Source: Roseobacter fucihabitans (lineage in GTDB: Bacteria > Pseudomonadota > Alphaproteobacteria > Rhodobacterales > Rhodobacteraceae). From it: a stretch of 64,000 nucleotides of DNA. Below the pieces are notes generated by a model. That model was not told the origin of the DNA. It ran no database searches and saw nothing but the letters and a program-made list of their open reading frames with translations. Shown here in pieces: positions 7,967 to 16,453 of this stretch. The stretch is taken from positions 960,501-1,024,500 of the forward strand of contig NZ_CP143423.1 of assembly GCF_014337925.2 (NCBI RefSeq), in the 5' to 3' direction. The stretch's first letter is position 1; each line of letters starts with the position of its first letter. The translations under genes were made by a program, and so were the position numbers.

Positions 7967-8228
7967 TAATAAATGCAGTCTTTCGGCGGTAAAACGGAAT
8001 GCGACGGCCATGTTTAACGCTCGGATTGCCAGATCGCGCTTCATGCGGTTACTCACTGCCCAGCCGATCACGCGCCTTGAGTGGAGGTCGAGGATGACAG
8101 CCAGATACAGCCAGTCCTCACGCGTCCAAACATAGCCGATGTCGCCAACCCATCTCTGGTTGGGCTGTTCAGCCGCGAAGTCCCGGTCCAGCCGGTTCGG
8201 CGCGATGTTGAACTTGTGGTCACTATCA

Positions 8229-8269
8229 CCCTCTCGGCAGATTGCCTTGCAATCGCCTGCCGGGCAGTG
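8229..8269 (+). repeat. hairpin element copy B (at the IS3 orfA/orfB deletion joint)
   Basis: Plus strand: CCCTCTC, core GGCAGATTGC-CTT-GCAATCGC, right arm CTGCCGGGCAGTG. Compared with copy A, both members of one stem pair have changed (A-T to G-C), so pairing is kept. It lies exactly where orfA after DDLGV is joined to the orfB fragment, so it marks the deletion endpoint. Confidence 0.8.
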
Positions 8270-8456
8270 AACACCCAAATCGTCAGCCACCTGCTTATGC
8301 GTCAGCCCACTGGTCAGCACAATCCGCACCGCATCCTGGCGGAATTCGTCTGTCCGTTTCAGTCCCATAGTCCGTCTCCTTTGGTGCAGTAAATGCTATC
8401 AAAGGAGCAGCAGCAAACCGCAACAGGTCCACTTCGACCCGTTACAATTCTGAAAA

Positions 8457-8672
8457 TTAGGCACCCCAGCACAAGAGGCGACAACGGATATCAGCATATT
8501 GCAAAACAAAGAATCCACTGACGTCGCTAATGTCGCGCTCCAGGCAAGGCATTTCATTGTTCCATATCAATGCATCAACCTCGGGGAGATGCATCCGGCA
8601 ATCCCAGCGTGCCAAAGCGGTGATCGCCCCGCCAGAGCGCGTGCCAAAACGCCACCCCGGTTCGGATAACAA
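8457..8672 (-). CDS. possible small hypothetical protein
   Basis: A 71-residue open frame from TTG 8672, rich in Trp and Cys (WRFGTRSGGAITALARWDCRM, then ALIWNNEMPCLERD, then DIRCRLLCWGA). I do not recognise it. It sits between the IS remnant and the 3' end of pyc with no clear ribosome site, so it may be a chance frame. No other gene candidate exists in 8432-8716. Confidence 0.25.
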   Translation of the reverse strand: MLSEPGWRFGTRSGGAITALARWDCRMHLPEVDALIWNNEMPCLERDISDVSGFFVLQYADIRCRLLCWGA

Positions 8673-8716
8673 CCAGCCCGTTCGCGCCTGTCAAAGCGGT
8701 TCTGGAGCCCCTGTCG

Positions 8717-11700
8717 CTATTCCAGCTCGACAAGCAGGTCCTTTGCATCGATCTGACCACCGGGCGTGACGTGAACCGCCTTGATCGTGGCTGCGCGCTC
8801 CGCATGGATACCGGTTTCCATCTTCATCGCTTCGATGGTCAACAACAGATCACCCGCCTTGACCTTACTCCCGACCGTTGCCACGACCGAGGCCACCACG
8901 CCGGGCATTGGTGCGCCGATGTGATTGGCATTTCCGGTCTCTGCCTTGGGGCGTTGGGCCGTGGTGGCCTTGACCAAGCGGTTGGGCACGCGGATCACAC
9001 GCGGCTGGCCGTTCAGCTCGAAAAACACTTTGACCTCGCCGTCCTCATTGGTGTCGCCAACGGCCTGAAGGCGGATTTCCAGCGTCTTGCCAGGGTCGAT
9101 TTCGGCTGAAATCTCTTCGCCGGGCTCCATGCCGTAAAAGAAGGTGCGCGTGGGGAGCGCGCGCACCGGCCCATAGGTGCGATGGCGGCCCATATAATCG
9201 AGGAAGACCTTGGGATACATCAAATATCCCGATAGATCCTCGTCATCCACCACACGCCCGTTCATCGCCTCTGATGCCTCACGGCGCAGCGCTTCGAGGT
9301 CTGCCGCGGGCAGGTGTTTACCGGGGCGATCCATGTTGGGTTTTTCACCCTTGAGGACCTTTTTTACGATTCCTTCCGGAAACCCGCCCGGCGGTTGACC
9401 CAGATTGCCGCGCATCATATCCACAACGCTGTCGGGAAAGGACACATCCGTGGCGGGATTTTCCACATCATCGCGGGTTAGACCCTGCGCCACCATCATC
9501 AGCGCCATGTCCCCCACAACCTTCGACGAGGGCGTTACCTTGACGATATCCCCAAACATCTGGTTCACATCCGCATAGGTGCGCGCCACGTCAGGCCAGC
9601 GATCCTCCAGCCCGAGCGATGCGGCCTGAGCTTTGAGGTTGGTAAATTGCCCGCCTGGCATTTCGTGCAGATATACCTCGGAGGAGGGGGCCTGCATGCC
9701 GGTTTCAAAGGCGGCGTAATGGCTGCGCACCTCTTCCCAGTAATCGGAAATCTCGCGCACGGCCCGCATGCTGAGACCGGTATCGCGATCAGTGTGGCGC
9801 AGCGCCTCGACGACCGATCCCAGCGTGGCCTGAGATGTGTTGCCCGACAGCGCATCCATGGCGCAATCCACCGCATCCACACCCGCCTCAGCAGCGGCCA
9901 GAATAGTGGCACAAGCCACCCCCGCCGTATCATGTGTATGAAAATGGATCGGCAGGCCGACCTCGGATTTCAGCGCCTTGACCAATTGGCGCGCGGCGGC
10001 GGGTTTCAACAGCCCCGCCATATCCTTGAGGCCCAAAACATGTGCGCCCGCGTCGCGCAATTCCTTGCCCATATCGACGTAATATTTGAGGTTATATTTC
10101 GCGCGATCCGGATCATTGATGTCCCCGGTGTAGCAAATCGAGCCTTCGCAAACCTTGTCATTCTCGATCACCGCGTCCATCGCGACGCGCATGTTTTCCA
10201 CCCAATTGAGACTGTCAAAGACGCGGAATACATCGACCCCGGTCCCTGCGGCGACGCGTACGAATTCCTGCACCACATTGTCGGGGTAATTGGTGTAACC
10301 AACCCCGTTGGAGGCGCGCAACAACATCTGTGTCATAACGTTCGGCATGGCCGCGCGCAGATCGCGCAGGCGCTGCCAGGGGCACTCCTGCAAGAAGCGA
10401 TAGGCCACATCAAAGGTCGCCCCGCCCCAGCATTCCATGGAAAACAGCTGCGGCAGATTGGCGGCATAAGCGGGCGCCACCTTGATCATGTCATGGCTGC
10501 GCATCCGCGTGGCCAGCAAGGATTGATGCCCATCGCGCATGGTGGTGTCCGTGATTAGCAATTGGCGTTGCTGCATCATCCAATCGGCAACCCCCTGCGG
10601 ACCCTTTTGCTCCAACAGATTGCGCGTCCCCATCATCGGCTCGCCGCGTTGCGCGGGCGGTTTGGGGTCTTTCATATGCGCGGGCGGGCGGGGGTGGTTT
10701 TTGGTTTCGGGATGCCCGTTCACCGTGATGTCGGCGATATATGTCAGCACCTTTGTACCCCGGTCGCGCCGCTTGGAGAATTGGAACAACTCCGGCGTCT
10801 GGTCGATGAATTTCGTATGATACGTGTTGTCGAGAAACGTCGGATGCTTCAGCAGGTTCTCGACAAAGGCAATATTGGTGCTGACGCCGCGAATACGGAA
10901 CTCGCGCAACGCGCGGTCCATCCGGGCAATCGCGGCCTCCGGGGTCTGCGCCTTGGCGGTCACCTTGACCAACAGGCTGTCGTAATAGCGCGTAATCACG
11001 CCGCCGGAATAGGCCGTACCCCCATCTAGGCGAATGCCCATGCCGGTGGCCTCGCGAAAGGCGGTAATGCGGCCATAATCGGGGATGAAATTGTTTTGCG
11101 GATCTTCCGTAGTGATCCGAGTTTGCAAAGCGTGGCCGTTCAAATGCACGTCTTCCTGTGTCGCTTTGCCGGTGGCTTCGGCGATGGTTTTGCCCTCGGC
11201 GATCAGGATCTGCGCCTGCACGATGTCGATGCCCGTGACCTCTTCGGTGACGGTATGTTCGACCTGAACGCGGGGGTTGACCTCAATGAAATAGAACTTA
11301 CCGTCCTCCATATCCATCAGGAATTCGACGGTGCCGGCGCATTCATAATTCACATGTTTGCAAATCTCATAGCCCAGTTTGCAAACTTCTGCGCGCTGTT
11401 CCTCGCTCAGATAAGGAGCAGGTGCGCGCTCCACGACCTTCTGGTTGCGGCGCTGCACCGAGCAGTCACGCTCAAACAGGTGATACATATTGCCATGTTT
11501 GTCGCCCAGGATCTGCACCTCAACGTGGCGCGCCCTGAGGATCATCTTTTCGAGATAGCCCTCGCCATTGCCAAAAGCGGCCTCCGCCTCGCGACGCCCT
11601 TCAAGCACCTTTTCTTCCAATTCGGATTCGGCGGCAATCGGGCGCATCCCACGCCCGCCACCGCCCCATGACGCCTTGAGCATCAGCGGATAGCCGACCT

Positions 11701-12157
11701 CCTTGGCTTCCGCCTTGATGGCCTTCATGTCATCGCCCAGAACTTCCGTTGCAGGAATAACCGGCACATTCGCCGCCATGGCAACGCGGCGCGCGGAAGC
11801 CTTGTCGCCAAGCGCGCGCATCGTTTCGGCGCGTGGCCCGATAAATGTGATCCCGTTCTGATCACAGGCATCGACGAAATCGGGGTTCTCAGACAACAAA
11901 CCATACCCAGGATGGATGGCATCTGCGCCGGAGGCCTTGGCCACCCTGATGATTTCATCGATCGACAAATATGCAGCTACCGGCCCCAACCCCTCGCCGA
12001 TGCGGTAAGCCTCATCCGCCTTGAACCGGTGCAGGCCCAATTTATCCTCTTCGGCATAAACGGCGACTGTCTTTTTGCCCATCTCATTGACCGCGCGCAT
12101 GATGCGGATGGCGATTTCACCCCGGTTGGCGATCAGGATTTTGCGGAATTCGGTCAT
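8717..12157 (-). CDS. pyc: pyruvate carboxylase, single-chain
   Basis: Biotin enzyme that carboxylates pyruvate to oxaloacetate, the main anaplerotic route in many alphaproteobacteria. 1146 residues, the normal size of the one-chain alpha4 type. Order: biotin carboxylase (about 1-455; ATP-grasp glycine loop SWGGGGRGM), carboxyltransferase TIM barrel (about 530-830; TTMRDGHQSLLATRMR), PYC/OADA tetramerisation region, and the biotinyl domain at the C-terminus with EAMKME, biotin on Lys1112. The ATG at 12157 gives the standard MTEFRKILIANRGEIAIRI start, preceded by AAAGAGG. No acetyl-CoA allosteric residues were checked. It is monocistronic as far as visible. Confidence 0.97.
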   Translation of the reverse strand: MTEFRKILIANRGEIAIRIMRAVNEMGKKTVAVYAEEDKLGLHRFKADEAYRIGEGLGPVAAYLSIDEIIRVAKASGADAIHPGYGLLSENPDFVDACDQNGITFIGPRAETMRALGDKASARRVAMAANVPVIPATEVLGDDMKAIKAEAKEVGYPLMLKASWGGGGRGMRPIAAESELEEKVLEGRREAEAAFGNGEGYLEKMILRARHVEVQILGDKHGNMYHLFERDCSVQRRNQKVVERAPAPYLSEEQRAEVCKLGYEICKHVNYECAGTVEFLMDMEDGKFYFIEVNPRVQVEHTVTEEVTGIDIVQAQILIAEGKTIAEATGKATQEDVHLNGHALQTRITTEDPQNNFIPDYGRITAFREATGMGIRLDGGTAYSGGVITRYYDSLLVKVTAKAQTPEAAIARMDRALREFRIRGVSTNIAFVENLLKHPTFLDNTYHTKFIDQTPELFQFSKRRDRGTKVLTYIADITVNGHPETKNHPRPPAHMKDPKPPAQRGEPMMGTRNLLEQKGPQGVADWMMQQRQLLITDTTMRDGHQSLLATRMRSHDMIKVAPAYAANLPQLFSMECWGGATFDVAYRFLQECPWQRLRDLRAAMPNVMTQMLLRASNGVGYTNYPDNVVQEFVRVAAGTGVDVFRVFDSLNWVENMRVAMDAVIENDKVCEGSICYTGDINDPDRAKYNLKYYVDMGKELRDAGAHVLGLKDMAGLLKPAAARQLVKALKSEVGLPIHFHTHDTAGVACATILAAAEAGVDAVDCAMDALSGNTSQATLGSVVEALRHTDRDTGLSMRAVREISDYWEEVRSHYAAFETGMQAPSSEVYLHEMPGGQFTNLKAQAASLGLEDRWPDVARTYADVNQMFGDIVKVTPSSKVVGDMALMMVAQGLTRDDVENPATDVSFPDSVVDMMRGNLGQPPGGFPEGIVKKVLKGEKPNMDRPGKHLPAADLEALRREASEAMNGRVVDDEDLSGYLMYPKVFLDYMGRHRTYGPVRALPTRTFFYGMEPGEEISAEIDPGKTLEIRLQAVGDTNEDGEVKVFFELNGQPRVIRVPNRLVKATTAQRPKAETGNANHIGAPMPGVVASVVATVGSKVKAGDLLLTIEAMKMETGIHAERAATIKAVHVTPGGQIDAKDLLVELE

Positions 12158-12290
12158 GTGTTGGCCTCTTTGATACTCGGCGAATACGCTTGTTTAGAAA
12201 GATTTCCACCTCTCGTAAACGCGTACTATCGGGTCGGGTTGCTCTTTGGTGCCGCACCGCAGCATTTTCCGGTGCAAATGTAAAGTGTCC

Positions 12291-13460
12291 TTAGGTCAAC
12301 GCAAAAGGGGGATCCCCGCCGTCCAGCCGAAACGGGGTCGGAAGGTCGCGCAGCGTTCTGGCACCGAGTTGCCCCATGTTTGCGATCAGGTCCTTGCTCA
12401 GCATGTCAACGAGATGATCGATGCCTTTGGGTCCAAGGGCCGCCAGTGCATAATGAAACGCGCGTCCCAGCATGACGAAATTAGCCCCCGACGCAAGCGC
12501 GCGCAGAATGTCCAATCCGCCCTCAATGCCGGAATCGAATATCAGCGGCAGATCGGTTGCCGCGCGCACCTTCGGCAAGGCATCAATGGACGCGGGTGCG
12601 CCGTCAAATTGTCGTCCCGCATGGTTGGAAACCCAAAGCGCATCGACCCCGGCACTCTGGGCTTTTTGCGCGTCCTGCGGGCGCAATACCCCTTTGAGAA
12701 TAAACGACCCCTCCCAGGCATCGCGCAACCAATGCACATATTCCCAATCCGGCGCGGTGCGCAGCAGATAGCCGACATGCGCGGTCGAGGAGAGCGCCGT
12801 GGCCGTCTCAGGCGCGTATTTTTCTAAGGTGCGCATGCGCGGCATACCCCGTTTTGCCATGGCCAGCGCCCAGGCGGGGCGCGTCATAACCTGCGCCATG
12901 AGCCGCGGCGTCAGGCGCGGGGGCAGGGTCAGGCCCGAGCGCGTCTGGCGTTCGCGCCGCGAAGCCACCGGCACATCGACGGTCAGAATAAGCGTAGAAA
13001 ATCCGGCGGATTTCGCCCGTGCGAGCATATCGATTCGGATCGCCTCATCACGCGGCGGATACATCTGAAACCATGCGTCGGATCCAAGGTGGGGGGCGAG
13101 GTCTTCGGGCGATTGCGTGGCCACGGTCGAGAGCGCATAGGGGATGCCCGCCCGCGCCGCCGCGCGCGCAAGGTGGCCTTCGCTGTCCGCCCACATCAGG
13201 CCGGACATGCCCAGAGGCGCGATCCCAAAGGGCAGGGGGTATACACGCCCCAAGAAAGACGTTGCTAGATCGGGGTCGAATTCACCGTGCAACACGGAAG
13301 GCATCAACCCGACCCGGTCGAGACCCGTGCGATTGCGATGTTTGGTCGCCTCGATGCCGGTCGCGGAGTCGAGGTATTCCCAAACGAAGTGGGGCATTCT
13401 TTTGCGCGCGCGCTTACGTAAATCGCTGATCGCGGGGTATTTGGCGTGTAAGTCGGTCAT
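12291..13460 (-). CDS. FMN-dependent alpha-hydroxyacid dehydrogenase (LldD family)
   Basis: Oxidises an L-2-hydroxyacid, probably L-lactate, in a TIM-barrel FMN enzyme. 389 residues, family norm. Seen: PFGIAPLGMSGLMW and STVATQSPEDLA (FMN contacts), WFQMYPP, LTVDVPVASRRERQTRSG (substrate loop), catalytic His in WVSNHAGRQFDGAPA, and the phosphate-binding block IFDSGIEGGLDILRALASGANFVMLGRA. The usual SNHGGRQ has Ala in place of the second Gly, a minor variant. L-lactate, glycolate and mandelate enzymes cannot be told apart from sequence alone. It lies just upstream of pyc on the same strand, consistent with lactate feeding into pyruvate. Confidence 0.9.
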   Translation of the reverse strand: MTDLHAKYPAISDLRKRARKRMPHFVWEYLDSATGIEATKHRNRTGLDRVGLMPSVLHGEFDPDLATSFLGRVYPLPFGIAPLGMSGLMWADSEGHLARAAARAGIPYALSTVATQSPEDLAPHLGSDAWFQMYPPRDEAIRIDMLARAKSAGFSTLILTVDVPVASRRERQTRSGLTLPPRLTPRLMAQVMTRPAWALAMAKRGMPRMRTLEKYAPETATALSSTAHVGYLLRTAPDWEYVHWLRDAWEGSFILKGVLRPQDAQKAQSAGVDALWVSNHAGRQFDGAPASIDALPKVRAATDLPLIFDSGIEGGLDILRALASGANFVMLGRAFHYALAALGPKGIDHLVDMLSKDLIANMGQLGARTLRDLPTPFRLDGGDPPFALT

Positions 13461-13767
13461 TTGCGCATTTTATGCCTAAGTTTTGCCAAAGAGGCCACGC
13501 CTTTACTTGCTGCACGGATCAGGCCAGCGCGGAAGGCCTTGGAAACTGGGCATTGTGTTGATTTAATTTGGCTCTGGCAAGGCCGCGGTGGATCGGTCCG
13601 ACGCGGTTTTCTCCGGTATATCCCGGTGCTGTCTTGCGGCTAGACATCGCAGCGCTCCTGGATCGGGGTGAAAGAATGAGCCTTAAAGCGGTTTGCGTTT
13701 AATCTGAATTGATTTGTGTTTCCCAAAGGAGTCTTTGTCTGTTTCATTTTCAGTGTGGAGGTGGATG
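13461..13767. other. intergenic stretch upstream of the IS630 remnant
   Basis: No gene, tRNA or strong hairpin is visible in these roughly 300 bases. Part of it must be the left end of the IS630-type element, whose inverted repeat I could not place. Confidence 0.35.
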
Positions 13768-14435
13768 ATGGGCAAACCTCTTTCTTTAGATTTTCGGCAC
13801 CGGATTTGCGGGTATGTTGCTGCTGGGAACTCTTGTCGTGCAGCAGGGCGCATTTTTGGTGTCAGTGCGGCAACGGCGGTGCGTTATGCTGCGGACAAAC
13901 GAGAGCGGCGCGACGTCACGCCCAGACCACAGGGCGGGCCGGTGGGCCGGATTTGGCCAGCTGGCACCGTATAAGGATTTCTTAATCGGGATTATCCGTG
14001 CCGAACCAGACATAACATTGCATGCACTATCGGGCGCGTTGGAAGACACGTCTGGCGTATCCGTTCACCTCTCATAAATTCACCGCGCCTTGGTACGCGC
14101 CGGGTTCTCATATGGAAAAAGGACTTATCGCACAGGAACGTAATCGGCCTGCCCTGCGCAAGTCAAGGCGGGGGTGGATCAACCACCGCCAGCCGCGCAT
14201 GCGCCAGGAGCCAGGAGCCAGGAGCCACACAGACTGGTCTTTATTGCTTCTGGGGACATTGCTGCGCAATACCCTGACGGCCAGTGGATGAGATGGCTTT
14301 CTCAAAGCCCATCTGAGACGGATCGGACCAAAAACGTTTGATACAAACTTCCAGGCCCTCGGCGACATTTATGATCCGTTTGATCCAAGCGAATGCTGGA
14401 ACCTCCTCAAGGCTGCCGGATATGCCTCAGATTAA
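13768..14435 (+). mobile_element. IS630-family transposase remnant, frameshifted and internally deleted
   Basis: From ATG 13768 the N-terminal HTH is clear: SLDFRHRICGYVAAGNSCRA, then RIFGVSAATAVRYAADKR and PRPQGGPVGRI, as in IS630 transposases. The frame then shifts to LAPYKDFLIGIIRAEPDITL, then to AQERNRPALRKSRRGWINH, and the C-terminal end PFDPSECWNLLKAAGYASD appears just before the TAA at 14433. The DDE catalytic part between these blocks is missing or scrambled. A 7-bp tandem triplication at 14204 adds one frameshift. Confidence 0.8.
14204..14224 (+). repeat. three tandem copies of CCAGGAG
   Basis: Three perfect head-to-tail copies of the heptamer CCAGGAG, followed by a partial fourth (CCA). 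They lie in the IS630 remnant where intact relatives encode a segment like RMRQEPHRLVFID, so the expansion adds 14 bases and breaks the frame. Slippage during replication is the simple explanation. Confidence 0.9.
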
Positions 14436-14548
14436 ATGCGAAATGTTTTAGCGTTCGCGTAACACGCCCAAATCAACGCCCGTTTCAGGGTAATCCCGGT
14501 ATTTTTTAGCCGAACCCAGAGCGCGCTGGCCAGTCGTCAAACACGACC

Positions 14549-16453
14549 TTACGTCGCCGAAGGTAACGTTCCCTCGGAGGTGTCATTCTGTGGCGGCTCT
14601 GCGTTGAGCGCGTTGTTCGGTCTGTCTTTGCACTCCAGAAACACGCGCAGTTTACAGCCCGCACATATGTCGGGATCAAGCGTCGGCACCATGGCCGCCA
14701 GCATTTCACGTTTACGACGGAACATATGGTCTTTCCCGATCATCCGCGTGACGTGGAATTGATCCATCTGCCGGCGCAGCGGCGGGTAACGGCCAATGAC
14801 ATAGAGGCTGCCACCAAGCTCCTTGCGGTTGCGGCTTTCTTCAACCAACCATTCGGCCCCCGCCAGGTCAATGCCGACGGATCCATCCACCAGCAATCCC
14901 AGGTGCTTTTGACCGGGGCGTTGTCGTTCCAGCTTGCGGAACTCTTTTTCAAGATACTCGACGGCCCCGAAATACATCGGCCCCTGCACGCGGATGAACA
15001 TCGCCTGCGGACATTCGGGCAAGCGCCAATGGATGGGGCTCATGAAGGGGCGCCCCTCCACGTCAGCATTCGGGACATTCACGGGCAGGCCGGGGCGCAT
15101 GGTTTTGCGCAAGAACAGCGACAGAGACACGATCACGCCCGCATAAATGGCAAATTCCAGATCCACCAAAAGCACCACGATGAACGTAATCAGGAAGATC
15201 ATCGTTTCAGAGCCGCTTGTCGTCAGGATGTGCCGGATTTCTTTGACATCGATCAGTTTCCACGCCACCAGCATGATCAACCCCGACATGGCCGCAATTG
15301 GAATATAGGCGATCAGCGGGCTGATCATAACGAGGATGATCAACAGGAAAAGCGCCGCCAGGATCGCGGCCAGTGGCGTTTTAGCCCCCGATTCCAGATT
15401 AAGCGAGCTGCGGGTGAAGGACCCCGAGCCCATATAAGCCGAGAAGAAAGACCCGCCGATGTTGGACAGGCCCTGTCCGATGATCTCCTGATTGGAGTTC
15501 AGGGATTGATGCGATTGCAGCGACATGGCCCGCGCGATAGAGACCGCTTCGAGCAGCCCGATCAGAGCCAGCGCAAAAGCGCCTTGGGACAGGTCGCGCA
15601 CCACCTCGAACGACATCTCGGGAACGGCAATCGGGGGTATGCCGGAATCGATCGCCTGCACAAAAGCGAGGCCGGTGTCACCCCACCCCAATAAAGATGA
15701 TGCGGTATCAAGCAGATACGCCAGCGCGCTCCCCATGATCAAAGCGATGAGATAATTCGGCCAATTTGGTTTTACTTTCTTGAGGAGGATCGCAACAAGC
15801 AAAGTTGTTACCGAGACCGCCAGGACATAGGGGCTCAGATGGGGCAGGGCGTGCCAGAGTTCGCGCGCAAAGGCGAATAACTCATCCGGTCTGGGTAGGG
15901 ATTTACCAATAAAGCCCGGTAATTGGCTCAGAAAGATCAAAATCGCGGCACCCGCAGTAAAACCGACCATCACCGAGTGCGATACCAGGCTGACCAATTG
16001 TCCGAGGTTAACGAGACCGAGACAAAGCTGGAACAGCCCGGCGAGCAAGGTGATGCTGAACACGGCGCTGATGAATTCAGGCGAGCCGGGCACGAAATTT
16101 TCAGACAACGTGGCAAAAATCACAACGGAAATTGCTGTCGTGGGGCCCGAGACGAGGTGCCACGAGCTGCCGAACAGAGCGGCGATGACCGGCGTCACCA
16201 TCGCCGTATAAAGCCCGTATTGCGGCGGCAGCCCAGCGATGGCGGCAAAGGCGATGCCTTGGGGCAGAACAATGGCGGCGTTGGTCAGGCCTGCGAAGAG
16301 ATCGGCCCGAAAGGTCGCAGGTGTGACCATCGGCAGCCAATCCAGAAACGGCATCATCATTCTCAGCCGCGCTCTGGCACCCATCTTCTGCGGCGTGGCG
16401 GATGGCGCAATATGGGGAGCCTCATCTGCGGGTTGTCCAAAACGCCATGTCAT
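14549..16453 (-). CDS. SulP-family anion transporter with STAS domain
   Basis: Inner-membrane SLC26/SulP transporter, likely for sulfate or bicarbonate. 634 residues: about 12-14 membrane segments from residue 45 to 430, including the signature region GLPPQYGLYTAMVTPVIAALFGSS and the conserved NQEIIGQGLSNIGGSFF. A cytoplasmic STAS domain follows (about 480-600; GLLVDGSVGIDLAGAEWL). After it comes a short tail with a Cys cluster (DICAGCKLRVFLECKD) that is not typical of SulP and might bind a metal or form a redox switch. Substrate cannot be read from sequence. It stands alone, with no sulfate or carbonic-anhydrase genes beside it. Confidence 0.9.
   Translation of the reverse strand: MTWRFGQPADEAPHIAPSATPQKMGARARLRMMMPFLDWLPMVTPATFRADLFAGLTNAAIVLPQGIAFAAIAGLPPQYGLYTAMVTPVIAALFGSSWHLVSGPTTAISVVIFATLSENFVPGSPEFISAVFSITLLAGLFQLCLGLVNLGQLVSLVSHSVMVGFTAGAAILIFLSQLPGFIGKSLPRPDELFAFARELWHALPHLSPYVLAVSVTTLLVAILLKKVKPNWPNYLIALIMGSALAYLLDTASSLLGWGDTGLAFVQAIDSGIPPIAVPEMSFEVVRDLSQGAFALALIGLLEAVSIARAMSLQSHQSLNSNQEIIGQGLSNIGGSFFSAYMGSGSFTRSSLNLESGAKTPLAAILAALFLLIILVMISPLIAYIPIAAMSGLIMLVAWKLIDVKEIRHILTTSGSETMIFLITFIVVLLVDLEFAIYAGVIVSLSLFLRKTMRPGLPVNVPNADVEGRPFMSPIHWRLPECPQAMFIRVQGPMYFGAVEYLEKEFRKLERQRPGQKHLGLLVDGSVGIDLAGAEWLVEESRNRKELGGSLYVIGRYPPLRRQMDQFHVTRMIGKDHMFRRKREMLAAMVPTLDPDICAGCKLRVFLECKDRPNNALNAEPPQNDTSEGTLPSAT

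Larger units (their letters stand above)
7561..8368 (-). pseudogene. IS3-family transposase, disrupted
   Basis: From ATG 8368 the orfA start MGLKRTDEFRQDAVRI leads through the HTH to QVADDLGV and then runs straight into a hairpin repeat. On its far side an orfB fragment resumes with the rve-type integrase core: PNQRWVGDIGYVW holds the first Asp and LAVILDLHSRRVIGWA the second. Further repeats interrupt the segments [36 protein letters not shown] (whose DDE glutamate lies in NAAVETFF) and HSALGWKSP/AFERKVA; a further frameshift separates ETRRKA from [13 protein letters not shown]. The product cannot be a working transposase. Confidence 0.88.
7523..8431 (-). mobile_element. decayed IS3-family (IS407-like) insertion sequence
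   Basis: Both terminal inverted repeats are visible: TGGACCTGTCGCGGTTTC from 7523 on the plus strand and TGGACCTGTTGCGGTTTG from 8431 on the minus strand. Between them lies a transposase run that resembles the IS407-type orfA/orfB pair, but most of orfA and the start of orfB are deleted. Four 36-41 bp hairpin elements (starting 7591, 7817, 7931 and 8229) interrupt the coding sequence. The total of 909 bp is short for this group (about 1.2-1.3 kb) although the insertions add about 150 bp. No clear target duplication is seen. Confidence 0.85.

Noticed and set aside
7523-8431. CRISPR array from the repeated hairpins
   Set aside because: The copies are irregularly spaced, in both orientations and lie inside a transposase gene; there are no spacers of constant length and no cas genes.
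7523-8431. Target site duplication of the IS3-family element
   Set aside because: The bases outside the inverted repeats do not match each other, so no duplication can be claimed.
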